Shown: one piece after another, positions 1-6,662 of the stretch
How positions within the stretch are numbered: the stretch's first letter is position 1
Layout: each line of letters opens with the position of its first letter
Origin: GCA-002790365 sp964486645
GTDB taxonomy: Bacteria; Bacteroidota; Ignavibacteria; Ignavibacteriales; Ignavibacteriaceae
Direction of reading: 5' to 3'
Length of the DNA: 15,018 nt
Assembly: GCA_964486645.1 (NCBI GenBank)
Contig: CAZAOG010000063.1
Location: 1-15,018 of the forward strand
Made by a program: the position numbers and the translations under genes
The notes under the pieces: model-generated
The model's input: only the letters and a program-made list of their open reading frames with translations
What the model was told of the DNA's origin: nothing
The model's database searches: none

Positions 1-93
1 CCACACGAAAATCTGCTATTTACTTTTTCCGTTGCCGGCACATCAAAATATTATTTAGCCAATTTTTTCAGGGACTGCGTAATTATTTATTTT
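1..93. other. Window edge downstream of the M50 protease gene
   Basis: This short stretch follows the stop codon of the minus-strand M50 protease gene and runs off the window. On the minus strand a frame opens after a TAA and could start at a GTG near position 41, but only about 13 codons are visible and no Shine-Dalgarno precedes it. The plus strand has an open frame in phase 1 that continues antisense through the protease gene and looks like a shadow. I see no terminator here. Whether the protease operon continues beyond the window cannot be decided. Confidence 0.3.
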
Positions 94-747
94 TTAAGCA
101 AGATTTCCTGCGACCAAAAACAAATGAAGCACCCATCTTACCAAATCCATAAAATAATCCCACAACGGACTGTAAATAACAAACAACAAAATGAATGAAC
201 CGTAAAGTCCGAATCTAAATAAGTAGGCGGTATATTTATTGGGGAAAATATCGAACAGAATGTGCGAGCCGTCAAGCGGAGGAATAGGGATTAAATTGAA
301 CAGACCGAGAAAGACATTAAAAAAAACGCCGTACCAAAGAAGCGAAAGTATCGTCTCATTTTGACCGTTGTTTAAATTATAAGTAAAGACAAAAAACACG
401 AAAAACAATACAGCCAGTAAAAAATTCGATAATGGTCCTGCAAAAGATACAAGTGCATCGTCGCGGAGCTGATTTTTAAAATTATTTCTGTTTATCGGAA
501 CGGGCTTTGCCCAGCCTATCAAGGCAAAACCGGAGACGAAGGAAGCAATGGGTAAAATTATTGTTCCGACCAAATCGATATGCTTCAGCGGATTCAGCGA
601 ATACCGTCCTTCGTTTTTTGCGGTATCATCGCCTAATTTATGGGCGATAAACGCGTGTGCAAATTCGTGAAGTGTAATGGAAATAATAAACATCGGAATA
701 AATGTTAAAAATGAAATAAGCTTCGGGTTTACTTGAATATCAGGCAA
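94..747 (-). CDS. Site-2-type zinc metalloprotease, M50 family membrane protein
   Basis: This is a multi-pass membrane metalloprotease of the M50 (site-2 protease) family, a group that cleaves within membranes; the substrate is unknown. From the start used here it has 217 residues. The zinc motif HEFAH is at about residues 27-31, and the second family motif NLIPIPPLDG is at about 151-160, with its Asp as the probable third zinc ligand. Four or more hydrophobic segments are visible and there is no PDZ domain, so it resembles the short standalone M50B/YwhC-type proteins rather than RseP. I chose TTG at 747, 4 nt after the xerD stop, because AGAGGA precedes it at 7-nt spacing. The upstream ATG at 804 would overlap xerD by 53 nt and add 19 polar residues. 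It is probably the last visible gene of the 7TM-HD/xerD operon. Confidence 0.88.
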   Translation of the reverse strand: MPDIQVNPKLISFLTFIPMFIISITLHEFAHAFIAHKLGDDTAKNEGRYSLNPLKHIDLVGTIILPIASFVSGFALIGWAKPVPINRNNFKNQLRDDALVSFAGPLSNFLLAVLFFVFFVFTYNLNNGQNETILSLLWYGVFFNVFLGLFNLIPIPPLDGSHILFDIFPNKYTAYLFRFGLYGSFILLFVIYSPLWDYFMDLVRWVLHLFLVAGNLA

Positions 748-751
748 TGTT

Positions 752-1642
752 TTATCCTCTTGGGTGAAAATCTTTGTGCATTTGTTTAATATACTCACGG
801 TCAATATGAGTGTAAATTTGAGTAGTTGAAATGTCCGCGTGACCCAGCATTTCTTGTACCGCTCTTAAATCGGCACCGCCTTCCAACAAATGGGTCGCAA
901 ATGAATGTCTGAATGTATGAGGGTGCACCTCTTTTTTTATCTCCGCTTCGTTTACGTATTTATCGACTATCTTCCATATTCCCATTCTGGAAAGTTTTGT
1001 CCCTCTTGTATTTAGAAAAAGAAAGTTTTCGCTTTTCATTTTCTTTTCCAATAAAGGTCTGCTCTTTGTTAAATATTCGTTTATCCATTTAACCGCGCTG
1101 GAACCTATGGGAACGATTCTTTCTTTCGAGCCTTTTCCCAGAACTCTAATTACTTCTTCGGTAAAGAAAAGGCTTGATATTTTTAAGTTGATAAGTTCCG
1201 ACACACGAAGTCCGCACGCATAAAGAAGTTCTAAAACCGCTTTATCCCTCATACCGAGTTTGTCTTCAACATTCGGCTTTGATAAAATTAAATCAATTTC
1301 GTTTACGCTCAATACCGAGGGCAGATTTTTTGAAAGCTTGGGAGCGGAAATTTTTTCAATCGGACTTTCTTTGATGTATTTGCTGACGAACAGGTATTTG
1401 AAAAACCCTTTAAGCGACGAATGATAGCGCGAAGCAGAGCGGCTTGTAAGTCCGGTTTCTTTTAATGATCTGAAAAACTCCGCCAGGTGTTTTTGTTTAA
1501 TAGCGCTCGGATCTGTTATGTTATATTTTTCCAAAAAATTTATAAAGGATGAAATATCATTCCTGTAAGAAGAGACGGTATTTTCGGAAAGATTTTTTTC
1601 TAATTTTAAAACACTTAAGTATTCCTTCAAAAAAACATTCAT
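752..1642 (-). CDS. xerD: Tyrosine recombinase XerD-type
   Basis: This is a site-specific tyrosine recombinase, 296 residues, the normal XerC/XerD length. It has an N-terminal SAM-like core-binding domain (about 1-90) and a C-terminal catalytic domain (about 108-290). All six catalytic positions are visible: Arg146 in GLRVSEL, Lys170 in LGKGSKER, His242 and Arg245 in HPHTFRHSF, His268 in LGHADISTT, and nucleophile Tyr277 in QIYTHID. The C-terminus ends in HPRG, as in chromosomal Xer proteins. The known role of the family is chromosome dimer resolution at dif with FtsK. No integrase-type arm-binding domain or attachment site is present, so it reads as housekeeping rather than phage. The ATG shares one base with the TAA of the upstream 7TM-HD gene (TAATG), which points to translational coupling. 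Assignment to XerD rather than XerC is by overall resemblance. Confidence 0.93.
   Translation of the reverse strand: MNVFLKEYLSVLKLEKNLSENTVSSYRNDISSFINFLEKYNITDPSAIKQKHLAEFFRSLKETGLTSRSASRYHSSLKGFFKYLFVSKYIKESPIEKISAPKLSKNLPSVLSVNEIDLILSKPNVEDKLGMRDKAVLELLYACGLRVSELINLKISSLFFTEEVIRVLGKGSKERIVPIGSSAVKWINEYLTKSRPLLEKKMKSENFLFLNTRGTKLSRMGIWKIVDKYVNEAEIKKEVHPHTFRHSFATHLLEGGADLRAVQEMLGHADISTTQIYTHIDREYIKQMHKDFHPRG
755..760 (-). promoter_or_regulatory. Shine-Dalgarno fixing the TTG start of the M50 gene
   Basis: AGAGGA lies inside the last codons of xerD, 7 nt upstream of a TTG on the minus strand. The TTG itself comes just after the xerD TAA. This is the best site near the gene and argues for translation coupled to xerD termination rather than use of the ATG at 804. 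Confidence 0.75.
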
Positions 1643-3846
1643 TATTTATTTTCTTCCGGAACTTCACCCTTCTCCATTTGGTCTTGTTTAGGATAACGTA
1701 TTCTTCTGTGATGCTGACCGATCAAAACGTTTTTAAAACTTTCTTTAATCAACGCAATATCAGAAAAAGTTAAAGGTGATTCATTTAATTGGTTGTCGTT
1801 AATTCTTGCTTCAATCAGACTGTCTATCAGATTTTCAACCTTACCTTTTTCCAAATCTTTCATAGACCTCACAGCCGATTCGCATCCGTCGGCAAGCATA
1901 AGTATTGCCGTCTCTTTTGTAGAAGGTTTGGGGCCCTTATAACGATAATTGTTTATATCAACTTTTTCTTCACCGTAAAGTTTTTTAGCTTTTTCGTAAA
2001 AGAAGCTCAGAACCATTGTGCCGTGATGCATCGGAATAAAATCAATAATTTCCTGCGGCAGTTTGCTTTCTTTGGCTAAGTTAATCCCTTCATCAACGTG
2101 TTTTAAAATTAAGGCAACACTCTCTTCGGGCGAAACATTTTCGTGAATGTTATCGTCGTTAATCTGATTTTCCACGAATGTCTGCGGCGAAATTGTTTTA
2201 CCTATATCGTGGTAGTATGCACCGACCCTTGCCAGCAACGGGTTAGCTCCGATTTTTTCCGCAGCCGTTTCAACAAGTGTTCCGATTGTCATCGAATGAC
2301 TGAAAGTTCCTGGTGTTTTTGAAGCAAGTTCTTTTAACAACGGTCGATCGAAATTAGAAAGTTCCAATAGAGTCAGATCCGTTGTAATATTAAAGAACCT
2401 TTCGAAGAAGATCAAAAGTCCGTACGTTAAAACGGGACTTATCAGTGCATTTGTGCCGGCAAAAGCAGATTCGATGAATAACGTTTCCCAAGAAGCAAAC
2501 CTTTCAAATCCGAACGCCAGTATTGTTGTGATGTAAGCGATTAAAATAAACTGGAACGAACGGAATATTTGTGTTCTGTTTTTGATATCGCGTACCGTGT
2601 AAATGGAAAGACCGCCGGCAAAAAGATTTGCAGCCATAAACGAATAATCGTTGCCGCGCAGTGCACCGGTAATTAAAGCCAAAATCACCGTTGTATAAAA
2701 CCCTACTCTCGAATCAAAAATAATTGTGAGAAGCATCGAAGCCGCAGGAATGAAAATTAAAAATTGAAGCGGTGCATTAATAGAAATTTGATTTATTAAA
2801 TACGTTATAAAAGACAGCAGAATTAAATTAATGCTGAGCAAAAATATTTTTTGATTATCATAAAATATTTTTTTTCTGAAGAGATATAAGTATATGATCA
2901 GCAGAACCAATAAAAAGGAGATGTGTAAAAATTTGCCTATGAACTGCAGGATAATTTCATCCGTGCCTAATATTTCACCCTTCGCTTCTCTGTAAGAATC
3001 GATTTTTGCTTTTACTTCCTTGGTTATTCTGTCGTGTGTGCCGACTATCCTTTCGTTTTCATTAACTATATCGCTGTACTGAGAAACATTGTTCTTTGCC
3101 TGAGTTATTTCCTGCTCGGTTAATTTTGCCTGATAAATCAATGTAGGGGTTATAAAATTATTAATGTATTCAAAAACCGCGTTCTTTACCTCTTCGGGCA
3201 GCTGAATGTTTGCCAATCTTTCTAAAACAAAATTTCTTCCCGTCGGTACGGTAAAATATTTTTTTACGGCAGTTATCCTATCGTAATTTTTTTCTCTTAT
3301 TGCAATGCTGTCTTTATTGGCGTTTTGCGGAATTTTATCTATTATTCCGCGTGAAGTAAGGTCATATAAAATTGACTGAGAAATTATAAAAAGCTGATTT
3401 AATGTATTTGAATTGTCGGCGGAAGCATTCACTTCTTTTTTTCTTATTTCCCTGAAAATGTTGAACGAAGATCGTGTTAAAAATGAATTGTTTACATACG
3501 AAGTGTCATTCTGTAAATTGGAATCTAAACTTGCAACAAACCACTTACTATAATCTCTTAATCTTTTCACTGCCCGGGTGCGGGCATTTTTTATTTCCAT
3601 GTAAATAGGATATACCCTGCTTTCCATTTGCTTTACTTCCCGGTTATAAATCTCAATGTCTTTTTTTACAGGAAAGCTGAAATCGGCAATAAGATCGTTT
3701 TGTGTCCAGATTGAACCTACCGATACTTCCGATTCAATTGACGCACCTTTTGGAAACATGTACACAATAACCAAAACCGTAAATAAACCGATAATGAATT
3801 TTATTTTTGAGCTGTCTTTTTCTTTTAGTTTTTCTAATACAACCAT
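1642..3846 (-). CDS. 7TM-HD family phosphohydrolase, PgpH-like (probable c-di-AMP phosphodiesterase)
   Basis: This is a 734-residue membrane phosphohydrolase of the 7TMR-HD family. Members such as PgpH degrade cyclic di-AMP to pApA; that substrate is inferred here from the family. A membrane anchor at about 16-32 is followed by a long extracytoplasmic domain (about 35-300). A block of hydrophobic helices covers about 303-485 and a cytoplasmic HD domain about 500-715. Metal and catalytic residues are visible: His517 (FSHSMT), His546-Asp547 (YYHDIGK), His583, His607-His608 (PMHHGT) and Asp653 (LADGCES). The length matches the family. The start is the only reasonable ATG; no clear Shine-Dalgarno precedes it. 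It is the first gene of a three-gene cluster with xerD and the M50 protease. The 561-base spacer upstream carries a palindrome and a MITE-like element, so its promoter probably lies within 3847-3903, although I see only weak -10-like sequence there. Confidence 0.9.
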   Translation of the reverse strand: MVVLEKLKEKDSSKIKFIIGLFTVLVIVYMFPKGASIESEVSVGSIWTQNDLIADFSFPVKKDIEIYNREVKQMESRVYPIYMEIKNARTRAVKRLRDYSKWFVASLDSNLQNDTSYVNNSFLTRSSFNIFREIRKKEVNASADNSNTLNQLFIISQSILYDLTSRGIIDKIPQNANKDSIAIREKNYDRITAVKKYFTVPTGRNFVLERLANIQLPEEVKNAVFEYINNFITPTLIYQAKLTEQEITQAKNNVSQYSDIVNENERIVGTHDRITKEVKAKIDSYREAKGEILGTDEIILQFIGKFLHISFLLVLLIIYLYLFRKKIFYDNQKIFLLSINLILLSFITYLINQISINAPLQFLIFIPAASMLLTIIFDSRVGFYTTVILALITGALRGNDYSFMAANLFAGGLSIYTVRDIKNRTQIFRSFQFILIAYITTILAFGFERFASWETLFIESAFAGTNALISPVLTYGLLIFFERFFNITTDLTLLELSNFDRPLLKELASKTPGTFSHSMTIGTLVETAAEKIGANPLLARVGAYYHDIGKTISPQTFVENQINDDNIHENVSPEESVALILKHVDEGINLAKESKLPQEIIDFIPMHHGTMVLSFFYEKAKKLYGEEKVDINNYRYKGPKPSTKETAILMLADGCESAVRSMKDLEKGKVENLIDSLIEARINDNQLNESPLTFSDIALIKESFKNVLIGQHHRRIRYPKQDQMEKGEVPEENK

Positions 3847-3903
3847 AATTGAATACTATTTTAACTTAATAATTCACCTTGTGCATTGTATGTTACTTAA
3901 TTG

Positions 3904-3923
3904 CCCCGACATTTATGTCGGGG
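3904..3923. repeat. 20-bp palindrome upstream of the 7TM-HD gene
   Basis: Two perfect 9-bp arms, CCCCGACAT and ATGTCGGGG, are separated by two T residues. It is strikingly GC-rich for this AT-rich spacer. It sits about 60-75 bases upstream of the 7TM-HD start codon and 23 bases from the end of the MITE-like element. It could be an operator, a dispersed palindromic repeat, or a hairpin; no U-tract follows on either strand, so it is not a classical terminator. Confidence 0.7.
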
Positions 3924-3945
3924 ACTAGATTAACACTAAATGTCT

Positions 3946-3962
3946 GAGGCTGTCTCAAAAGT
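3946..3962 (+). repeat. Left terminal inverted repeat of the MITE-like element
   Basis: GAGGCTGTCTCAAAAGT matches the reverse complement of 4211-4227 at 16 of 17 positions. Confidence 0.8.
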
Positions 3963-3968
3963 ACTAAA

Positions 3969-4003
3969 AACCGTTACACCAAAGGTGCACAAGTGAAACG
4001 GTT
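3969..4003. repeat. Hairpin inside the left part of the MITE-like element
   Basis: The arms AACCGTTACAC (3969-3979) and GTGAAACGGTT (3993-4003) pair at 10 of 11 positions around a 13-base loop. A T-rich run follows on the plus strand at 4012-4026, so it could act as a terminator for plus-strand transcripts. Confidence 0.55.
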
Positions 4004-4043
4004 AAAACAAATCTCTTTTTTTGTTTAAAATCCCACGATTAAA

Positions 4044-4183
4044 GAGGTTGTGTGAAAATTCATAAATTAAATTAACCCACAGACCTGCCTACCGTACAGG
4101 CAGGTTTATCTGTGGGATTATGACGTAGAAACAAAATAATCACAACCGGTTTTAACCGGTTTTTCTAATTTTCAGACAGTCTC
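4044..4183. repeat. Inner inverted-repeat pair, possible nested MITE
   Basis: GAGGTTGTGTGAAAATT (4044-4060) and the reverse complement of 4167-4183, GAGACTGTCTGAAAATT, match at 14 of 17 positions. Both resemble the outer terminal repeat GAGGCTGTCTCAAAAGT. The 4-bp sequence TAAA lies directly outside both inner ends (4040-4043 and 4184-4187), as a target duplication would. The sequences beyond it are also inverted copies of each other, so a single long imperfect palindrome is an alternative reading. Confidence 0.5.
4076..4116. repeat. Central cruciform hairpin of the MITE-like element
   Basis: An outer stem, CCCACAGA (4076-4083) with TCTGTGGG (4109-4116), encloses an inner stem, ACCTGCCT (4083-4090) with AGGCAGGT (4098-4105). 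Both are perfect 8-bp matches and share the A at 4083. The CCTGCCT...AGGCAGG core is GC-rich compared with the surroundings. Confidence 0.7.
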
Positions 4184-4210
4184 TAAAATCGCGGGTTAAC
4201 TAAAATTTAC

Positions 4211-4227
4211 ACTTTTGAAACAGCCTC
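4211..4227 (-). repeat. Right terminal inverted repeat of the MITE-like element
   Basis: Read on the minus strand this is GAGGCTGTTTCAAAAGT, differing from the left end by one base. Confidence 0.8.
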
Positions 4228-4361
4228 CATTTTATCTATTAATGTGGCTAAAGACAATAGTTACGGATATCATTTGCCCACGAACCATCACAAAGTAATC
4301 CCTTTGGAAAAGGTCATAACTATAAATCGTGAAATAATCCCTAACACAACTTAATAATAGT

Positions 4362-4398
4362 AATATTACTTACTAAATGTAATATTTTTAAAAATATT
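4362..4398. repeat. AT-only palindromes after the symporter stop; weak terminator at best
   Basis: AATATTAC (4362-4369) pairs with GTAATATT (4379-4386) around a 9-base loop. It overlaps an 18-bp perfect AT palindrome at 4381-4398. They lie just downstream of the minus-strand symporter stop. Stems made almost only of A and T are weak, so termination here is uncertain. Confidence 0.35.
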
Positions 4399-4407
4399 AT
4401 TTCGCAA

Positions 4408-6156
4408 TTATTTAATAATTTTCGTCCAACCGATTTTTGATAGATTTAATGCAATAATTGCTGTGGAGATTATTGCCGCAATTAGATATAGAAAAAACAT
4501 TTTTATATTTCCAAAAATTAAATGACCGCTGCCGAACAGCATTGAATAGACAAGCACAACCCCTGCCATCCAGTTGATAAACATTTTTAAAAATCCGGAA
4601 TCGCTTTGTACATCGGGCAGTTTGTCCGATATTTTTTTCCAAAGGAGTCCGCCCGGATGAATTTTTTTATAAAAAGTAAATAATGTTTGCTCATCGGTTG
4701 GTTTTGTCAGATAAGTAACCGAAACCCAGACAATAGTTGTTGTTATTATCAAGTAAAAAAGAGTATTCGGGAATTCGACACCGTAAAACTTTATTATCGG
4801 ATAAACAACAAAGGGAGTAATCATTGCGGAAATTTCCGACCATGCATTAACCCTCCACCAAAACCATCTTAATATTAGAACCAACCCTACGCCTGCACCG
4901 GTTTCCATAATAAACTGCCAAGCACCCGATATTCTGCTTATAAACATTGTAACAAAAACAGATAAAATCATTAAGGACATTGTTGTTAGGCGAGATATAT
5001 TTACATAATGTTTTTCCTGCTCGTTCTTTTTTATAAACCTCCTGTAAAAGTCGTTAATAATGTAGGAGGTACCCCAATTAAGCTGTGTAGCAATTGTGCT
5101 CATATAAGCGGCAAAAAAGGCGGCAACAAGCAATCCTTTCAATCCGATCGGTAAGAAATCCCTCATTGCATAAATATAACCTATACCCTTGCTCTCGGCG
5201 GATAAATTCGGATAAAGCACGAGAGTGGCAAGTCCTACAATTATCCATGGCCATGGTCTGATGGCATAATGAGTAATTTGAAAAAACAGGGTTGCAAACA
5301 AGGAATGTTTTTCATCTTTTGCGGACATCATTCTTTGTGCAACGTAACCCCCACCTCCCGGTTCGGCACCCGGATACCACGACGCCCACCAAATTATTCC
5401 GATGTAAGCAAGAAACGAAGCGACTGTTAAGGAAAAAGCACCGCCTAAAGAAGATACGTCCTTTATGCTCGGGAAGAAATCAAAAACAAACTTTGGCAGC
5501 TTGTTTTGAAGACCTGCAATTCCGCCTACCTGCGACGAATTTAAGACAATGACCGCTAAAATTATACTTCCGCCGATTGCAATAAAAAACTGAAATGCAT
5601 CGGTTACAACAACACCCCACAATCCGGAAATTGCGGAGTAAACGGCAACCAAAATCATACTGCCGAAAACATAAAACAATACTTCACTTTCGGGTATTCC
5701 GAACATTCCGGTAAGTATCGAAGCCATTGCTTTGTTAACCCAACCCATAATTATCAGATTCATAAACAAGCCGAGATACAATGCTCGGAATCCGCGTAAA
5801 AACTTTGCGGGTTTACCCGAGTACCTGATTTCAGCAAACTCAGCCTCGGTCATTATACCCGCACGTCTCCAAAGCTTTGCAAAGAAGAAAACCGTTAACA
5901 GTCCGCCGAACGCAAAATTCCACCAGAGCCAGTTTCCGGCAATTCCGTTTTTTGTTACAAGCTCCGTTACGGCAAGGGGAGTGTCTGCCGCGAAAGTGGT
6001 GGCAACCATTGAAAGTCCTGCAAGATACCATGGCAGATTACGTCCTGAGAGAAAAAATTCATTTATATCTTTGCTGGCGCGTTTATAGTAATAAACGGCA
6101 ATACCGAAAGAAAGGAAAAAGTAAGCCGCTATTATTAAATAATCCAAAGTTTGCAA
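4408..6156 (-). CDS. Sodium:solute symporter family protein (long form, substrate unknown)
   Basis: This is an inner-membrane Na+-coupled transporter of the SSS (SLC5-like, LeuT-fold) family, 582 residues, with 12 or more hydrophobic helices visible. The N-terminus has the typical first helix followed by FFLSGRNLPWY (about 35-44) and a stretch near 52-65 (TTFAADTPLAV). The Na2-site helix reads AAYMSTIATQ, with Ser353-Thr354 at the expected position for the sodium-binding Ser/Thr pair. A glycine-rich segment near 262-271 (PGAEPGGGGYV) is notable. The substrate cannot be read from the sequence. The start is TTG at 6156, with AGGA 6 nt upstream. It differs clearly from the other symporter in the window in length and motifs and is not a recent duplicate. 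It may be transcribed with a doubtful small ORF 51 bases upstream. Confidence 0.9.
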   Translation of the reverse strand: MQTLDYLIIAAYFFLSFGIAVYYYKRASKDINEFFLSGRNLPWYLAGLSMVATTFAADTPLAVTELVTKNGIAGNWLWWNFAFGGLLTVFFFAKLWRRAGIMTEAEFAEIRYSGKPAKFLRGFRALYLGLFMNLIIMGWVNKAMASILTGMFGIPESEVLFYVFGSMILVAVYSAISGLWGVVVTDAFQFFIAIGGSIILAVIVLNSSQVGGIAGLQNKLPKFVFDFFPSIKDVSSLGGAFSLTVASFLAYIGIIWWASWYPGAEPGGGGYVAQRMMSAKDEKHSLFATLFFQITHYAIRPWPWIIVGLATLVLYPNLSAESKGIGYIYAMRDFLPIGLKGLLVAAFFAAYMSTIATQLNWGTSYIINDFYRRFIKKNEQEKHYVNISRLTTMSLMILSVFVTMFISRISGAWQFIMETGAGVGLVLILRWFWWRVNAWSEISAMITPFVVYPIIKFYGVEFPNTLFYLIITTTIVWVSVTYLTKPTDEQTLFTFYKKIHPGGLLWKKISDKLPDVQSDSGFLKMFINWMAGVVLVYSMLFGSGHLIFGNIKMFFLYLIAAIISTAIIALNLSKIGWTKIIK

Positions 6157-6162
6157 ATTACA

Positions 6163-6166
6163 TCCT
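6163..6166 (-). promoter_or_regulatory. Shine-Dalgarno supporting the TTG start of the long symporter
   Basis: On the minus strand AGGA is followed by 6 nt and then TTG. No in-frame ATG lies close to the beginning of the first hydrophobic helix, so this site decides the start. Confidence 0.65.
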
Positions 6167-6207
6167 GTTGATTTTATTTGACATAATTAGGGAATCAAAA
6201 AAGTGAT

Positions 6208-6396
6208 TCACTTAGAGGCGTTTAACTTTTTATTGTTTTTTATTTTTGATTTTTTTGGCGAATCGGTTGCAAGGGTGATAAATTTATTATTGCTTTCGGG
6301 TTTGAAGTTGGGTATGTCGTGTACACGGAACTCCCATGCATTGTGCTTTAGCTGAAGATTTAAATCGTTTAAGAAAGTAAGATTGAGTTGCTTCAT
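6208..6396 (-). CDS. Doubtful small hypothetical protein, 62 residues
   Basis: This ORF starts at ATG and has no recognised family. The N-terminal half is mixed and contains a WEFRVHDIP stretch. The last 15 or so residues are Lys/Asn/Ser-rich and look like low-complexity read-through of AT-rich DNA. There is no signal peptide or membrane segment. No Shine-Dalgarno is visible; the bases before the ATG are an A/T tract. It stands upstream of the long symporter on the same strand with a 51-base gap, so it could be co-transcribed or be the remnant of a longer gene. Its first 45 codons look more protein-like than the other small ORFs in the window, which is the only reason it is listed. Confidence 0.3.
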   Translation of the reverse strand: MKQLNLTFLNDLNLQLKHNAWEFRVHDIPNFKPESNNKFITLATDSPKKSKIKNNKKLNASK

Positions 6397-6662
6397 TCCA
6401 AAAAATTTTTTGAATAGATATAAAAGAATGAAAGCAATCTAAAAAATTTTTTTGACTAACAAAAATTATCTTTCAAAAAAATTTTAAATATTTATTTTTT
6501 AGGCTGAAAGGGTATAAAATTTTTATTAATAGTTAATAAGTAAAGATGAAAAGATTACAGCGTATCAAGATTCCCGATATCTTTCGCCGCCAAAACAAAA
6601 TACTAAAAATTATAAAAGTCTTTTTACCAAGGAAATAATGTATCTCCGGATATCGGGAATCT
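6397..6662. other. AT-rich intergenic spacer (266 bases) with A/T tracts and an inverted repeat
   Basis: Three A-tract/T-tract blocks are centred near 6405, 6447 and 6481, followed by a TATAAAAT sequence on the plus strand at 6513-6520 and a 14-bp inverted repeat at 6568-6662. The A/T blocks could bend DNA, but their 41- and 35-base spacing is not cleanly helical. Promoter activity toward the small ORF and the long symporter on the minus strand is plausible but I see no clear -35/-10 pair. Confidence 0.5.
6568..6662. repeat. Perfect 14-bp inverted repeat spanning 95 bases
   Basis: AGATTCCCGATATC (6568-6581) and GATATCGGGAATCT (6649-6662) are perfect inverted copies around 67 AT-rich bases. 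The right arm ends exactly at the symporter stop codon (6663-6665). The loop is too long for an ordinary intrinsic terminator. It may be a small palindromic element or a 3' stabilising hairpin for the seven-gene transcript. Confidence 0.65.

Larger units (their letters stand above)
3946..4227. mobile_element. MITE-like non-autonomous element with 17-bp terminal inverted repeats
   Basis: The ends GAGGCTGTCTCAAAAGT (3946-3962) and ACTTTTGAAACAGCCTC (4211-4227) are inverted repeats matching at 16 of 17 positions. The GAGGCTGTCTCAAAAG-type end resembles termini of IS elements of the IS1182/IS5 kind; that comparison is from memory. The 282-bp interior has no coding capacity for a transposase. It is full of secondary structure: a left hairpin (3969-4003), subterminal arms at 4029-4060 and 4167-4196, a central cruciform (4076-4116) and a doubled AACCGGTT block (4144-4161). 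No convincing target-site duplication flanks the outer ends. It is best read as a miniature inverted-repeat element or a decayed IS remnant. Confidence 0.72.
3847..4407. other. Intergenic spacer (561 bases) with palindromes and a MITE-like element
   Basis: The spacer lies between the symporter stop and the 7TM-HD start. It holds, from low to high coordinates, a 20-bp perfect palindrome (3904-3923), the inverted-repeat element 3946-4227, and about 180 bases of AT-rich sequence ending in weak hairpins next to the symporter stop. The last part has a plus-strand frame of about 40 codons ending in TAA near 4352. It has no convincing start or homology and no small gene can be supported. Confidence 0.6.

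Noticed and set aside
752..1642. Tyrosine recombinase as an integrase marking a genomic island or phage
   Set aside because: The length, domain order and C-terminus are those of chromosomal Xer proteins, and it sits inside a housekeeping operon with no attachment repeats or phage genes.
1549..2079. Plus-strand open frames opposite xerD and the 7TM-HD gene
   Set aside because: They are shadows of two well-supported minus-strand genes, with Phe/Ser/Cys-rich composition typical of antisense frames.
4229..4354. About 40-codon plus-strand frame in the spacer beside the MITE-like element
   Set aside because: No start codon with a ribosome binding site, no recognisable family, and other frames there are equally open for short stretches.
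5732..6206. Plus-strand and alternate-frame open frames of up to 118 codons across the long symporter gene
   Set aside because: They lie antisense or out of frame to a full-length, motif-supported symporter and have no family resemblance or ribosome binding site.
6400..6485. A-tract/T-tract blocks as phased curved DNA
   Set aside because: Centres near 6405, 6447 and 6481 are 41 and 35 bases apart; the second spacing does not fit whole helical turns, so phasing is not convincing.
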